Positions 7,439 through 15,717 of a DNA stretch of 64,000 nt are shown here, one piece after another (within the stretch, counting starts at the first letter, position 1; every line of letters starts with the position of its first letter). The position numbers were made by a program, and so were the translations under genes. Below the pieces are notes generated by a model. It made no database searches, was not told the origin of the DNA, and saw only the letters and a list, made by a program, of their open reading frames with translations. The DNA comes from Leptotrichia wadei. GTDB lineage: Bacteria > Fusobacteriota > Fusobacteriia > Fusobacteriales > Leptotrichiaceae. The stretch covers positions 1,054,001 through 1,118,000 of the forward strand of contig NZ_AP019829.2 in NCBI RefSeq assembly GCF_007990545.2, written 5' to 3'.

Positions 7439-8335
7439 TTGAAAAAGGAAAATAATTTTGAGTTTGAAAATGGGATTAATAAATTGAAAGATATTTTGCA
7501 AAGGGACAGGCTGATTTGGAAGGGGAATAATTTTGAGTTTGATTTGACAACTGAGTCGGTTATTTATTCGATTTTGAATATTACTCCTGATTCATTTTAT
7601 GATGGAGGGAGAAATTCGAGTGTAGATAAAGTTTTAAAGAGAATTGAGGCAGATATTAAAAATGGAGCTAAGATATTTGAGTTTGGAGGAAAATCATCAA
7701 AGCCTAATTTTGATGATATTTCGGCACAGGAAGAATGGAATCGGATTGAAAAATATATTGAAGCTGTAAAAAAGGAGTTTCCAGATGTTGTGCTGGCTTT
7801 GGACAGTGATACTGAAGAAGTTATTGAAAAAGGACTGGATGCTGGAATTGATATTATTAATGATTTTAATGGATTTGCTTCGGAAGGGAAACTAAAACTT
7901 GTTGAAAAATATAAGCCTGCATTAGTTGTTATGAATAATGGAAGATTTGATGAAATTCCAAATTTGAAGAATTATTTGGAGAGTTATTTTGATGAAAGAG
8001 TGAAGGCGATTTTGGGAACTGGGATTGAAAGGGAAAAAATTTCGATAGATCCAGGAGTTGGATATTCTTCAAATAATAGTATGAATACGCCTGAAGATAT
8101 GGAAAGAATTAAATCGGTAAAATATTTGCGGGATATGAAGTTACCAATAATGGTTGCAATTTCAAGAAAAAGTTTTAATGAAAAGATATTTCAATTGACA
8201 TTGGAAGAAAGATTGATGGGAACATTGATATTTGAAAGTTTGATGGTACAAGATGGAGGAAGGATTTTGAGAGTTCATGATGTGAAGGAAACTAGGGATA
8301 TTTTGAATATGCTGGAAGTTTATAATAAGTTTTAA
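7439..8335 (+). CDS. folP: Dihydropteroate synthase, catalytic barrel
   Basis: Joins pterin pyrophosphate to p-aminobenzoate in folate synthesis. Family motifs: SILNITPDSFYDGG, FGGKSSKP (usually GGESTRP, so Glu, Thr and Arg are replaced by Lys, Ser and Lys), LALDSDT, DIINDFNG, ISIDPGVGYSS, AISRKSF and LRVHDVKE. Most substrate-binding positions are kept, but the second loop is atypical. The only start within this frame is a TTG at 7439 with no ribosome site, and the frame is continuous with the small frame upstream apart from a TAG at 7424, so this barrel may be translated poorly or not at all. folB and folK just upstream are both broken. Confidence 0.8.
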   Translation: MKKENNFEFENGINKLKDILQRDRLIWKGNNFEFDLTTESVIYSILNITPDSFYDGGRNSSVDKVLKRIEADIKNGAKIFEFGGKSSKPNFDDISAQEEWNRIEKYIEAVKKEFPDVVLALDSDTEEVIEKGLDAGIDIINDFNGFASEGKLKLVEKYKPALVVMNNGRFDEIPNLKNYLESYFDERVKAILGTGIEREKISIDPGVGYSSNNSMNTPEDMERIKSVKYLRDMKLPIMVAISRKSFNEKIFQLTLEERLMGTLIFESLMVQDGGRILRVHDVKETRDILNMLEVYNKF

Positions 8336-8753
8336 TAATTAAAATTGAAAAATTGAAACATTTTATTTTGTATGATATAATGAAGAAGCATAAATTTAAA
8401 AATAGAAAAATATTGGATTTATTTGATTTGGTAACTATTAAATAATAAATTTTTTTATTTTAAAATTTTATTATATTTATTAAGGATATTAAGCTTTTTA
8501 ATAAATTATGTATTTAAAATTTAATAAAATAAAAATTTTGAATATAGAATAGTCATAATTGAAAAAAGTTGATTTAAAAAGCAAAAGTTATAAAAATTGA
8601 ATAATATATAATATTAGTAGTAACAAGGAGTTTTGATATCTTATATTTTACCCAAAAATGGAAAAAAATAAAAAATTAACAGTATTATATTTTATGGTTT
8701 TAGACTTTTGTAAATAAATATAATAAAAAACTAAAAATAGGAGGAATGTAAAA
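8336..8753. other. Intergenic stretch before the M48 protease gene
   Basis: 418 bp, almost only A and T, with no ORF, hairpin with a convincing T-run, or RNA gene that I can see. The downstream gene has a strong AGGAGG at 8741-8746. Confidence 0.5.
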
Positions 8754-9548
8754 ATGAAGCAATATTCAAAAATATTATTTTTAATTACAGCAGTGACAAT
8801 GATTTCAAGTTGTACAGTAGCACCACTTACAGGGAGAAGACAATTAAAATTAGTAAGTGATGAAAGTGTTGCGGAAAAATCAGTTTCTACATATAGAGAA
8901 TTTATTCAACAAGCTAATGCTAAAGGACTTTTGGCAAATAATACAGCTGATGGACAACGACTAAGAAGAATTGGCGGAAGAATATCAGTGGCAGTTGAAA
9001 AATATTTGAATGAAAATGGGATGTCTAAAAAAATATCTGGTTTACAGTGGGAATTTAATTTGATAAAAACGAAAGAAATAAATGCGTTTGCTATGCCAGG
9101 CGGGAAAATTGCTTTTTATACTGGAATAATGCCAATTTTAAATAGTGACTCTGGTATTGCCTTTGTAATGGGACATGAAATTGGGCATGTTATCGGAGGA
9201 CATCATGCAGAAGCATCAAGTAATAATGCTCTTGCAGGGATTGCAGCAGGTGTAACAGATGCACTAACAGGTGGAAATATTATATCTTCTTTAGTTTCAA
9301 GTGGACTTTCGATTACTCTTTTAAAATTTAATAGAACCCAGGAATATGAAGCGGATAAATATGGAATGATATTTATGGCAATGGCTGGGTATAATCCATC
9401 AGAAGCAATTACAGCTCTTGAAAGAATGGATTCGATAGGTGCACGTCAAGGTGCAGAAATTTTGTCAACACATCCATCTGGAAAAAATCGAATTGAAGCA
9501 GCTAGAAAATTTTTACCTGAAGCAATGAAATATTATAATGCAAAATAG
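8754..9548 (+). CDS. M48-family metalloprotease, lipoprotein
   Basis: A 264-residue zinc protease exported as a lipoprotein: residues 1-19 are a signal peptide ending in the lipobox ISSC, with Cys20 as lipidation site. The zinc motif is HEIGH at residues 141-145, with the third ligand Glu199 in EYEADKYG. Short single-domain M48 lipoproteins of this kind (LoiP/YggG-like) act in envelope quality control on the periplasmic face. An AGGAGG precedes the start at good distance. The dus gene follows after 23 bases and could be co-transcribed, although the functions are unrelated. Confidence 0.92.
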   Translation: MKQYSKILFLITAVTMISSCTVAPLTGRRQLKLVSDESVAEKSVSTYREFIQQANAKGLLANNTADGQRLRRIGGRISVAVEKYLNENGMSKKISGLQWEFNLIKTKEINAFAMPGGKIAFYTGIMPILNSDSGIAFVMGHEIGHVIGGHHAEASSNNALAGIAAGVTDALTGGNIISSLVSSGLSITLLKFNRTQEYEADKYGMIFMAMAGYNPSEAITALERMDSIGARQGAEILSTHPSGKNRIEAARKFLPEAMKYYNAK

Positions 9549-9571
9549 ATAATTAAAAGAAAAATAAAATT

Positions 9572-10579
9572 ATGAAAGGAAATGCAGTGGGAAATAAGGT
9601 AAGTATAGCTCCAATGGTTGATAGAACAGATAGAAATTTTAGAAATTTTGTTAGAATGATAAATAAGGATGTTTTGTTGTATACAGAAATGATAACGGCA
9701 CTGGCAATTCTTAATGGAGATTTGGAATACATTTTGGGATTTGATGAAGTAGAACATCCAATTGTGCTGCAAATTGCAGCAACTAATCCAAAAGAGGCTT
9801 ATCAGGCTGTAAAAATTGCTGAGAAATATGCTTATGATGAAATTAATCTAAATGTTGGATGTCCATCGGATAGAATTTCGGGAAATATGATGGGTGCTTA
9901 TCTTATGGCATTTCCAGAAGAAGTGGTAAATATTGTGAAGGCAATGAAAGATGCAACAAATAAGCCGATTTCTATAAAACATAGAATTGGAATTGATGGG
10001 AAAAATATATTGCCTAATACTTTTGATAGGACATTATTTGATAAGTATGAGGATATGATAAATTTTATTCATATTACTGAAAAAGCTGGAGTAAATAAAT
10101 ATATTATTCATGCTCGAATAGCGATATTAGCTGGGCTTGATCCAAAACAAAACAGAAGCATACCGCCACTTAGATATGATGAGATTTATCGAGCAAAAAA
10201 AGAAAATCCTAATTTGCATATAGAAATTAATGGTGGAATAAAAACAGTTAAGGAAATTGATGAGCATCTAAAACACGTGGATTCTGTAATGCTAGGTCGT
10301 GAAATTTATGACAATCCTATGATTTTGACTGAATTTGGAAAATATTATGGAAGTGAAAAAAAAATAAATATTACACGTAAAGAAATTATTGAAAAGATGA
10401 TTCATTATGTTGAAAATATGGAAAAGCAGAATCTTCGTCCACATTTATTTTTAATGCACACTCACGGATTATTTCATAATGTACGTGGCAGTAAGGCATG
10501 GAAAAGAGCAATTAATGATCCAAAGGCAGATTCTGGAACATTGAGGAAATTATTGAAAGAAATGGAAAATTTAAGATAA
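9572..10579 (+). CDS. dusA: tRNA-dihydrouridine synthase, DusA type
   Basis: FMN-dependent enzyme that reduces uridine in the tRNA D-loop. The product (335 residues, normal for DusA) has SIAPMVDRTDRNFR, LYTEMIT, LQIAATNP, LNVGCPSDR (catalytic Cys), KHRIGID, YIIHARIAIL and INGGI followed by VMLGREIYDNP. The DRTDR and NVGCPSDR wording is that of the DusA rather than DusB branch. The ATG at 9572 has a weak ribosome site; a GTG at 9587, preceded by AAAGGAA, would give a product beginning closer to the usual DusA start and may be the true initiation codon. A hairpin terminator follows. Confidence 0.92.
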   Translation: MKGNAVGNKVSIAPMVDRTDRNFRNFVRMINKDVLLYTEMITALAILNGDLEYILGFDEVEHPIVLQIAATNPKEAYQAVKIAEKYAYDEINLNVGCPSDRISGNMMGAYLMAFPEEVVNIVKAMKDATNKPISIKHRIGIDGKNILPNTFDRTLFDKYEDMINFIHITEKAGVNKYIIHARIAILAGLDPKQNRSIPPLRYDEIYRAKKENPNLHIEINGGIKTVKEIDEHLKHVDSVMLGREIYDNPMILTEFGKYYGSEKKINITRKEIIEKMIHYVENMEKQNLRPHLFLMHTHGLFHNVRGSKAWKRAINDPKADSGTLRKLLKEMENLR

Positions 10580-10616
10580 AGTTATTATTTTTTTAAAATA
10601 ATAAATTTTAAATTAT

Positions 10617-10653
10617 TAATCGTTGTTGTAAAAGACGGCGATTTTTTTATTAT
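10617..10653 (+). terminator. Rho-independent terminator of dusA
   Basis: AATCGTTGT and ACGGCGATT pair (two G-U pairs) around a short loop, followed by seven T. Confidence 0.75.
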
Positions 10654-10924
10654 TTTCAAATAATTAAAATAAACCTTCGCTTTTTAAACGAGGAATAGTA
10701 TAAACAGTAGTTTTCCTATAATTTTTATAAAATCTGATATGAAGTAATAATAATTATAGAATCAAAATATTATAAATACAAATATAAATAAAATATTTTT
10801 TTTGTGGACTTTTTATTATAATTGTGTAATAATTTAATGAAAACAAATTATGAATTTTTTCACAAATAAATTTAATTTAAAAAAGAAATTTTTATAAAGA
10901 TAAAAAAATTAGTAGAAAGGAGAT

Positions 10925-10944
10925 GTGATAAGTTATCTTATCAC
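10925..10944 (+). promoter_or_regulatory. Perfect hairpin between Shine-Dalgarno and start of the FNT gene
   Basis: GTGATAAG, loop TTAT, CTTATCAC: an 8-bp perfect inverted repeat. AAAGGAG ends at 10922, three bases before it, and the ATG of the FNT gene is at 10955. With the hairpin folded, the ribosome site is 12 bases from the start; unfolded it is 32 bases away. It could be a translational control element or a DNA operator. Confidence 0.6.
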
Positions 10945-10954
10945 GATATGAAAA

Positions 10955-11716
10955 ATGAGAAATAATCAAACTTTGGAACAAGTGTCAAATGTTGCAGAAA
11001 GTAAGGTTCAGTTGCTAAAAAATTCTAAGGGGAAATATTTTTTATCGTCATTTATGGCTGGGATGTTTATTGAATTGGGGATTTTATTGACGTTTACGGT
11101 TGGAGGAGTTAGCAGTGGATTGCCAACTAATAAAATTCTTATGGGAGTCAGTTTTGGGATAGCACTTAGTCTTGTAGTTGTGTTTGGAACGGAGCTTTTT
11201 ACGGGAAATAATATGATTGGAGTAACAGGGATGCTAAATAAGGCAATAACTTTTAAAGATATGATCTTTATGTGGATAGCGGCTTATATTGGAAATATTG
11301 TTGGATCAGTTGTACTTGCCATTATATATGTTTTTTCAAATTCTGCTTCAAAGTCTGTTGTAGATTTTATTGTGAAAGTTTCAAAGGCTAAAGTTGCAGC
11401 TCTACCGCAAGAATTGTTTTTTAAAGGAATTTTATGTAATATTTTAGTATGTCTTGCTGTTTTGGCTGGAATAAAATTAAAGGAAGAAACTGCTAGGCTG
11501 ATAATGGTTTTTTGGTGTCTTTTTGCATTTATCACTGCTGGATTTGAGCATAGTGTTGCTAATATGACGCTTTTAATGATGGGAATTATGTATAAAGGAA
11601 TTACTTTGAATGGATATTTCTATAACTTGCTGTTTGTAACTTTGGGAAATATTGTTGGTGGAGGCTTTATTGGGTATGCCTGTTATTATTTGGGGAAAAA
11701 GGAAATAAAAAAATAA
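10955..11716 (+). CDS. Formate/nitrite transporter family channel, probably hydrosulfide channel
   Basis: A 253-residue polytopic membrane protein of the FNT family with about six helices. Family features: the GMFIELGILL first helix, ELFTGNNM (the usual LFTGN pore motif), and GFEHSVANM (usual GFEHSVANM/pore His). FNT channels carry formate, nitrite, lactate or hydrosulfide. In Clostridioides difficile an FNT member beside asrABC was shown to conduct HS-, and the same neighbourhood here makes export of sulfide, the product of AsrABC, the likely role. The start is set by MRNNQ at 10955; an ATG at 10948 is out of frame and stops after five codons. Confidence 0.9.
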   Translation: MRNNQTLEQVSNVAESKVQLLKNSKGKYFLSSFMAGMFIELGILLTFTVGGVSSGLPTNKILMGVSFGIALSLVVVFGTELFTGNNMIGVTGMLNKAITFKDMIFMWIAAYIGNIVGSVVLAIIYVFSNSASKSVVDFIVKVSKAKVAALPQELFFKGILCNILVCLAVLAGIKLKEETARLIMVFWCLFAFITAGFEHSVANMTLLMMGIMYKGITLNGYFYNLLFVTLGNIVGGGFIGYACYYLGKKEIKK

Positions 11717-11791
11717 GAATAAAGAATTGAAATAATTGGAGAATATAACAAGGGGCCTAATCCTTTGTTTATGAAAAATTTAGGAGGAGTA

Positions 11792-12856
11792 ATGAAAATT
11801 AGCTTAAATCGTGAAAATTTTAATTCAGCACTTGAAAAGCTGAAGAGAGAGTATAAAATATATGCCCCAATTGAAATACCATTTCGTGGGACATTTTCAG
11901 ATACTTCTGTAATTAGATATTCTGAAATTGACAAGATTGAAGAGATATGTTTTGATAAAAAATCTCATTTTTCAGCAAAGGAAGTAATGCTGCCAATAAC
12001 ACAGACAATGTTTTACTTTACAGAAGATGGATGTACAATGCCTAAAGAGCAGAATGAAAAGTATCTTATTTTTCTTAGAAGCTGTGATTTACATTCCGTA
12101 AAGAGAGTCGATGAAGTCTATTTAAATAACAAATTTTTGGATATTTACTATAAAAGAGTAAGGGATAAAGTAAAATTTGTAGTATTTGGATGTCCAAATT
12201 CGTTTGAAAACTGTTTTTGTGTGGATATGAAGACTAATAAGACTGATGAATATAATATTGGGATAAAAGTTACAGATGATAAAGTATTTGCTGATATAAG
12301 AGATGATGAATTAAAGGCATATTTTGATGAAGTTATTTCTGAAAATAAGGAAAATAGTAAAGTAAATGAAAATGTAGAATTTGAAATGGAATTTGTGGAA
12401 GATAATGAAATTCATGTAGATATTCCAGATAACATTGAACTTTCCGATATTATAAATTTAGATTTATGGCGTGAATATGATAGCCGTTGTATTGCCTGTG
12501 GAAAATGTAATTTCGTTTGTCCAACTTGTACTTGTACGACAACGCAAGATGTTTTTTACAGTGAAAATGACAATAATGGAGAGCGAAGAAGAGTGTGGGC
12601 TTCGTGCCATGTAAATGGGTTTACTGATATGGCTGGTGGACATTCGTTTAGACAAAGACATGGAGATAGAATGAGATTTAAAGTTATGCATAAAATTTCT
12701 GACTTTAAAAAGAGATTTGGCTATCAAATGTGTACGGGATGTGGACGATGTGATGATGCTTGTCCTGAATATATTTCATTTTCAAATTGTATAAACAAAC
12801 TAAGTGCGGAATTAAAAAGAATTTCAGCTGAAAAAAGAGGTGAAAAATCAGAATGA
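11792..12856 (+). CDS. asrA: Anaerobic sulfite reductase subunit A
   Basis: Iron-sulfur subunit of the dissimilatory/assimilatory anaerobic sulfite reductase. The 354-residue product has an N-terminal region rich in conserved Cys (LRSCDLHSVKRVDE, FGCPNSFENCFCVD) and two ferredoxin-like clusters, CIACGKCNFVCPTCTC and CTGCGRCDDACPEYISF, near the C-terminus. It passes electrons toward the siroheme subunit. AGGAGG at 11782-11787 favours the ATG at 11792 over one at 11765. Its TGA overlaps the ATG of asrB (ATGA), so translation is coupled. Confidence 0.95.
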   Translation: MKISLNRENFNSALEKLKREYKIYAPIEIPFRGTFSDTSVIRYSEIDKIEEICFDKKSHFSAKEVMLPITQTMFYFTEDGCTMPKEQNEKYLIFLRSCDLHSVKRVDEVYLNNKFLDIYYKRVRDKVKFVVFGCPNSFENCFCVDMKTNKTDEYNIGIKVTDDKVFADIRDDELKAYFDEVISENKENSKVNENVEFEMEFVEDNEIHVDIPDNIELSDIINLDLWREYDSRCIACGKCNFVCPTCTCTTTQDVFYSENDNNGERRRVWASCHVNGFTDMAGGHSFRQRHGDRMRFKVMHKISDFKKRFGYQMCTGCGRCDDACPEYISFSNCINKLSAELKRISAEKRGEKSE

Positions 12857-13725
12857 ATACTAATACATTAAATACAATAAATATAGATGAGCAGGATATA
12901 ATAGATATGAATGTATACTTGCCAACTGTTCACAAACTTTTATTCATTGAAAAAGTTACAGAGCTGGAATGGCTATTTCGTGTAGAATATAAAAATGGAA
13001 AAGTAAATGCTGGGCAGTTTATGCAAGTTTCGTTGCCAGGAGTTGGAGAAGCTCCTATTTCTGTTGCGAATTTTAACTTAGAGGAAGGATATCTTGATTT
13101 TTTGATTAGAAAAGTTGGGAAGGTTACAGATAAAATTTTTGAATTAAAGGCAGGAGATAGAATTTTTTTAAGAGGTCCTTATGGAAATGGATTTCCGATT
13201 GAGGAATATAAAAATAAACATATTGTAATGGTTGTTGGAGGAAGTGGAATTGCACCAGTTCGTCCGATTATTGAATATTTTACAAAACATCCTGAAGAAA
13301 TGAAGTCTTTTAAAATAATTGTGGGTTATAAAAATTATGAAAGTGTTATTTTTGAAAAAGAATTTTTACGTTGGAGAAAAAATATTGAAATCTTAGTCAC
13401 TTTGGACAATGCTGAAAGTGCAAGAAATTTAGGAAAAACGGAAAATGAATTTCACGAAGGAATGGTGACTAAATATATCCCAGATTTGAAAATTGAAAAT
13501 ATGAATGAAACCGAGTTTATTGTAGTGGGACCGCCAATAATGATGCATTTTGCCTGTCTTGAAATTTTGAAATTAGATGTGCCGGTTGAAAAAATATGGG
13601 TTTCATTTGAGAGAAAAATGTCGTGTGCAGTTGGGAAATGCGGACATTGTAAAATTGATGAAACGTATATCTGCTTAGAAGGACCTGTATTTAAGTATGA
13701 TAAAGCACAAAAATTGTTGGATTAA
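12853..13725 (+). CDS. asrB: Anaerobic sulfite reductase subunit B
   Basis: FAD/NAD(P)H-binding electron-transfer subunit, 290 residues. An N-terminal flavin-binding barrel (GQFMQVSLPGVGEAPIS, IRKVGKVT, LRGPYGNGF) is followed by a nucleotide-binding domain (VVGGSGIAPVRPI, FIVVGPPIMMHF) and a C-terminal 2Fe-2S motif, ERKMSCAVGKCGHCKID with a later Cys in YICLEGP. It accepts electrons from NADH and hands them to AsrA/AsrC. It overlaps asrA by four bases and precedes asrC by 43 bases, in the usual asrABC order. Confidence 0.95.
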   Translation: MNTNTLNTINIDEQDIIDMNVYLPTVHKLLFIEKVTELEWLFRVEYKNGKVNAGQFMQVSLPGVGEAPISVANFNLEEGYLDFLIRKVGKVTDKIFELKAGDRIFLRGPYGNGFPIEEYKNKHIVMVVGGSGIAPVRPIIEYFTKHPEEMKSFKIIVGYKNYESVIFEKEFLRWRKNIEILVTLDNAESARNLGKTENEFHEGMVTKYIPDLKIENMNETEFIVVGPPIMMHFACLEILKLDVPVEKIWVSFERKMSCAVGKCGHCKIDETYICLEGPVFKYDKAQKLLD

Positions 13726-13768
13726 AAAAAATTTTTAGAAATTTGAATTTAAGAAAGAAGGCAATAAA

Positions 13769-14746
13769 ATGAGTATGGATTTAAATAGAAAAGTTGTTAC
13801 AAAAAATGCATATAGGGTGACAAAAGATAGATCAAAAACTGCACTTCGTGTAAGAGTCCCAGGCGGAGCAGTTACAGCGGAAATAATGGGCTTAGTTGCA
13901 GATATAGCAAATACTTACGGAGACGGAAATGTGCATATTACAACTCGTCAAGGATTTGAAGTTTTGGGAATCAATTGGAAGGACATTGAAAAGGTCAATA
14001 AAATGGTTCAGCCAATTATGGAAAAATTGGATATTAATTACAAGGATAAAGATAAGGGATATGCAGCTGCAGGGACAAGAAATGTAGCAGCTTGTATTGG
14101 AAACAAAGTTTGTCCAAAAGGGGCTTACAACACAACTGAACTTGCAAAAAAAATAGAAAAAGCGATTTTTCCAAATGATTTTCACTTCAAAGTAGCCCTA
14201 ACTGGCTGTCCAAATGATTGTCAAAAAGTAAGAATGCACGATTTTGGAATAATCGGAATGGCAAAGCCTGAACTAGATGAATCAAGATGTGTTTCGTGTG
14301 GAATGTGTGAAAGAAAATGTAAAAAATTGTCAACAGGAGCAATTTCATATAAAAATTATAAACCTGTGAGAGATCATCAAAAATGTATTGGCTGTGGTGA
14401 ATGTGTTTTAAACTGTCCGACAGGTGCATGGACAAGATCGCCTAAAAAATATTATAAACTTGCGATAATGGGAAGAACCGGAAAGCAAAATCCAAGACTT
14501 GCTGAAGATTGGCTATTTTGGGCAGATGAAGAGTCAATAATAAAAATTATGAAAAATACCTATGAATATGTTGACAAATATATTGATAGAAGCCTCCCAA
14601 AAGAGCATATCGGTTATATTGTTGACAGAACTGGATTTGAAGAATTTAAGAAATGGGCTTTAAAAGGTGTAAATTTACCTGAAGAAACCGTTATGGTAAA
14701 TAATATTTATTGGGGAAATGGTATAAAATATCAAGGAATATTATAA
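13769..14746 (+). CDS. asrC: Anaerobic sulfite reductase subunit C, siroheme catalytic subunit
   Basis: Catalytic subunit reducing sulfite to sulfide by six electrons. It carries ITTRQGFEVLG, the siroheme/4Fe-4S motif split as CIGNKVC (C-X5-C) and TGCPNDCQK (C-X3-C), and a ferredoxin domain with CVSCGMCERKCKK and CIGCGECVLNCPTGAW. Length 325 residues matches the family. A clear GAAAGAAGG precedes the ATG. Together with FNT, AsrA and AsrB it forms a complete sulfite-to-sulfide pathway including product export; a small acidic gene follows after 30 bases. Confidence 0.96.
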   Translation: MSMDLNRKVVTKNAYRVTKDRSKTALRVRVPGGAVTAEIMGLVADIANTYGDGNVHITTRQGFEVLGINWKDIEKVNKMVQPIMEKLDINYKDKDKGYAAAGTRNVAACIGNKVCPKGAYNTTELAKKIEKAIFPNDFHFKVALTGCPNDCQKVRMHDFGIIGMAKPELDESRCVSCGMCERKCKKLSTGAISYKNYKPVRDHQKCIGCGECVLNCPTGAWTRSPKKYYKLAIMGRTGKQNPRLAEDWLFWADEESIIKIMKNTYEYVDKYIDRSLPKEHIGYIVDRTGFEEFKKWALKGVNLPEETVMVNNIYWGNGIKYQGIL

Positions 14747-14776
14747 AATATTTTAAATACGAAAGAAGTGATTTGG

Positions 14777-14929
14777 ATGTCTTGGATGGATAAATATAAA
14801 AAATTAAAAAATGATTTTAACAAAAAAGATTATCATGGTGAAGATCCTAGTGAAGTTAATGAGTATGATGAATATGACGAGTATGAAGAACATCAGGATA
14901 AGGATAATGATGATTGTGATAAAGATTAA
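14777..14929 (+). CDS. Acidic mini-protein at the end of the asr operon
   Basis: A 50-residue frame: MSWMDKYKKLKNDFNKKDY followed by a strongly acidic tail of Asp, Glu and Tyr (EYDEYDEYEE) and a single Cys in DDCDKD. It starts 30 bases after asrC with a purine-rich GAAAGAAG ahead of the ATG, and a strong terminator follows 21 bases after its stop, so it is the last gene of the operon. I recognise no family. A basic head with an acidic tail could suit binding to a partner or metal, but this is speculation. Confidence 0.65.
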   Translation: MSWMDKYKKLKNDFNKKDYHGEDPSEVNEYDEYDEYEEHQDKDNDDCDKD

Positions 14930-14950
14930 CTTATAAAAATAAAAAATTTG

Positions 14951-14993
14951 AACTGTACTTGGTTTTTGAATAATAGAAAGTACAGTTTTTTTA
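14951..14993 (+). terminator. Rho-independent terminator of the asr operon
   Basis: AACTGTACTT and AAGTACAGTT form a perfect 10-bp stem around a 17-base loop, followed by a T-run. Confidence 0.9.
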
Positions 14994-15122
14994 TTTAAAT
15001 TTAAATATTGAAAAATTTCATATATTATAGAAATTTATAATAATTTTATGTTAAAATATTATAGTGAAAATAAAAATTATTTATGATGAACTGAAAAACT
15101 TTTAGAATAGAGGGTGATTGCA

Positions 15123-15548
15123 ATGGAAAATTTTTGGAAAAAAGAAGAAAATAATATAGAAATACAAAATATTGAAATTTTAAACAATGGAAAAGTAGAA
15201 AAAAGTAAACTATTTTTATTAGAAATTGAAGATGAAATTAATTTGAAAATAGAAATTGAAAATATGGTATATTTTTCAAAAAGTGATAATATATTTGATT
15301 CTATTGTAGAATTACGAAAAAAATTAGAATTAAATAATATTTATTTACTTTGTAATGCTTCAGCTATTAATGTTTATCCTTCTACAATGCAAAAAGAGTT
15401 TGGAGGGACAAAAGCGTATAAATTACAAATGGGGAAACAAGCGACTTTAAATGATGTAGTAGATATTTTTGATTATGATAGTGAATTAAAAATTGGTAGT
15501 GTTAAAGAGCAAGAGGAATTTTATGAAAGTTGGATAGAGAGTTTTTAG
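15123..15548 (+). CDS. Hypothetical protein, possible immunity protein
   Basis: A 141-residue acidic soluble protein beginning MENFWKKEENNIEIQNIEIL. It has the central segment LLCNASAINVYPSTM and KAYKLQMGKQATLNDVVDIFD. No family is recognised. AGAGGG lies 8 bases before the ATG at 15123, so this start is preferred over a GTG at 15114. It leads a run of small, acidic, unrelated-looking genes that resemble the immunity genes of contact-dependent or polymorphic toxin loci, hence the suggestion; no toxin gene is present beside it. Confidence 0.55.
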   Translation: MENFWKKEENNIEIQNIEILNNGKVEKSKLFLLEIEDEINLKIEIENMVYFSKSDNIFDSIVELRKKLELNNIYLLCNASAINVYPSTMQKEFGGTKAYKLQMGKQATLNDVVDIFDYDSELKIGSVKEQEEFYESWIESF

Positions 15549-15717
15549 TGAGAAATTGTTATTTTGTGTTAGGACATATTACCAAATATGAACAAAAATA
15601 ACAATACATTGTCAATACAACGAAACCATAGAGAAAGTTTAAAATGAAATTTACCAAAATAATAAAGAAATATACTTAATCCAAATAAAATATTCCAAAC
15701 TAAGAAAGGGATGTAAA

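Larger units (their letters stand above)
10580..10954. other. Intergenic region between dusA and the FNT-asr operon
   Basis: 375 bp with the dusA terminator at its left end, an AT-only middle with a TATAAT near 10817 that may serve the asr operon, and a perfect hairpin between the ribosome site and start codon of the FNT gene. Confidence 0.6.

Noticed and set aside
10659-10696. Repeat shared with 54814-54853
   Set aside because: The match centres on CTTTTTAAAC in AT-rich DNA and is too weak to call a repeat family without a genome-wide search.
10925-10944. CRP/FNR-type operator in front of the FNT gene
   Set aside because: The half-site spacing does not fit TGTGA-N6-TCACA or TTGAT-N4-ATCAA, and the site lies downstream of the ribosome site.
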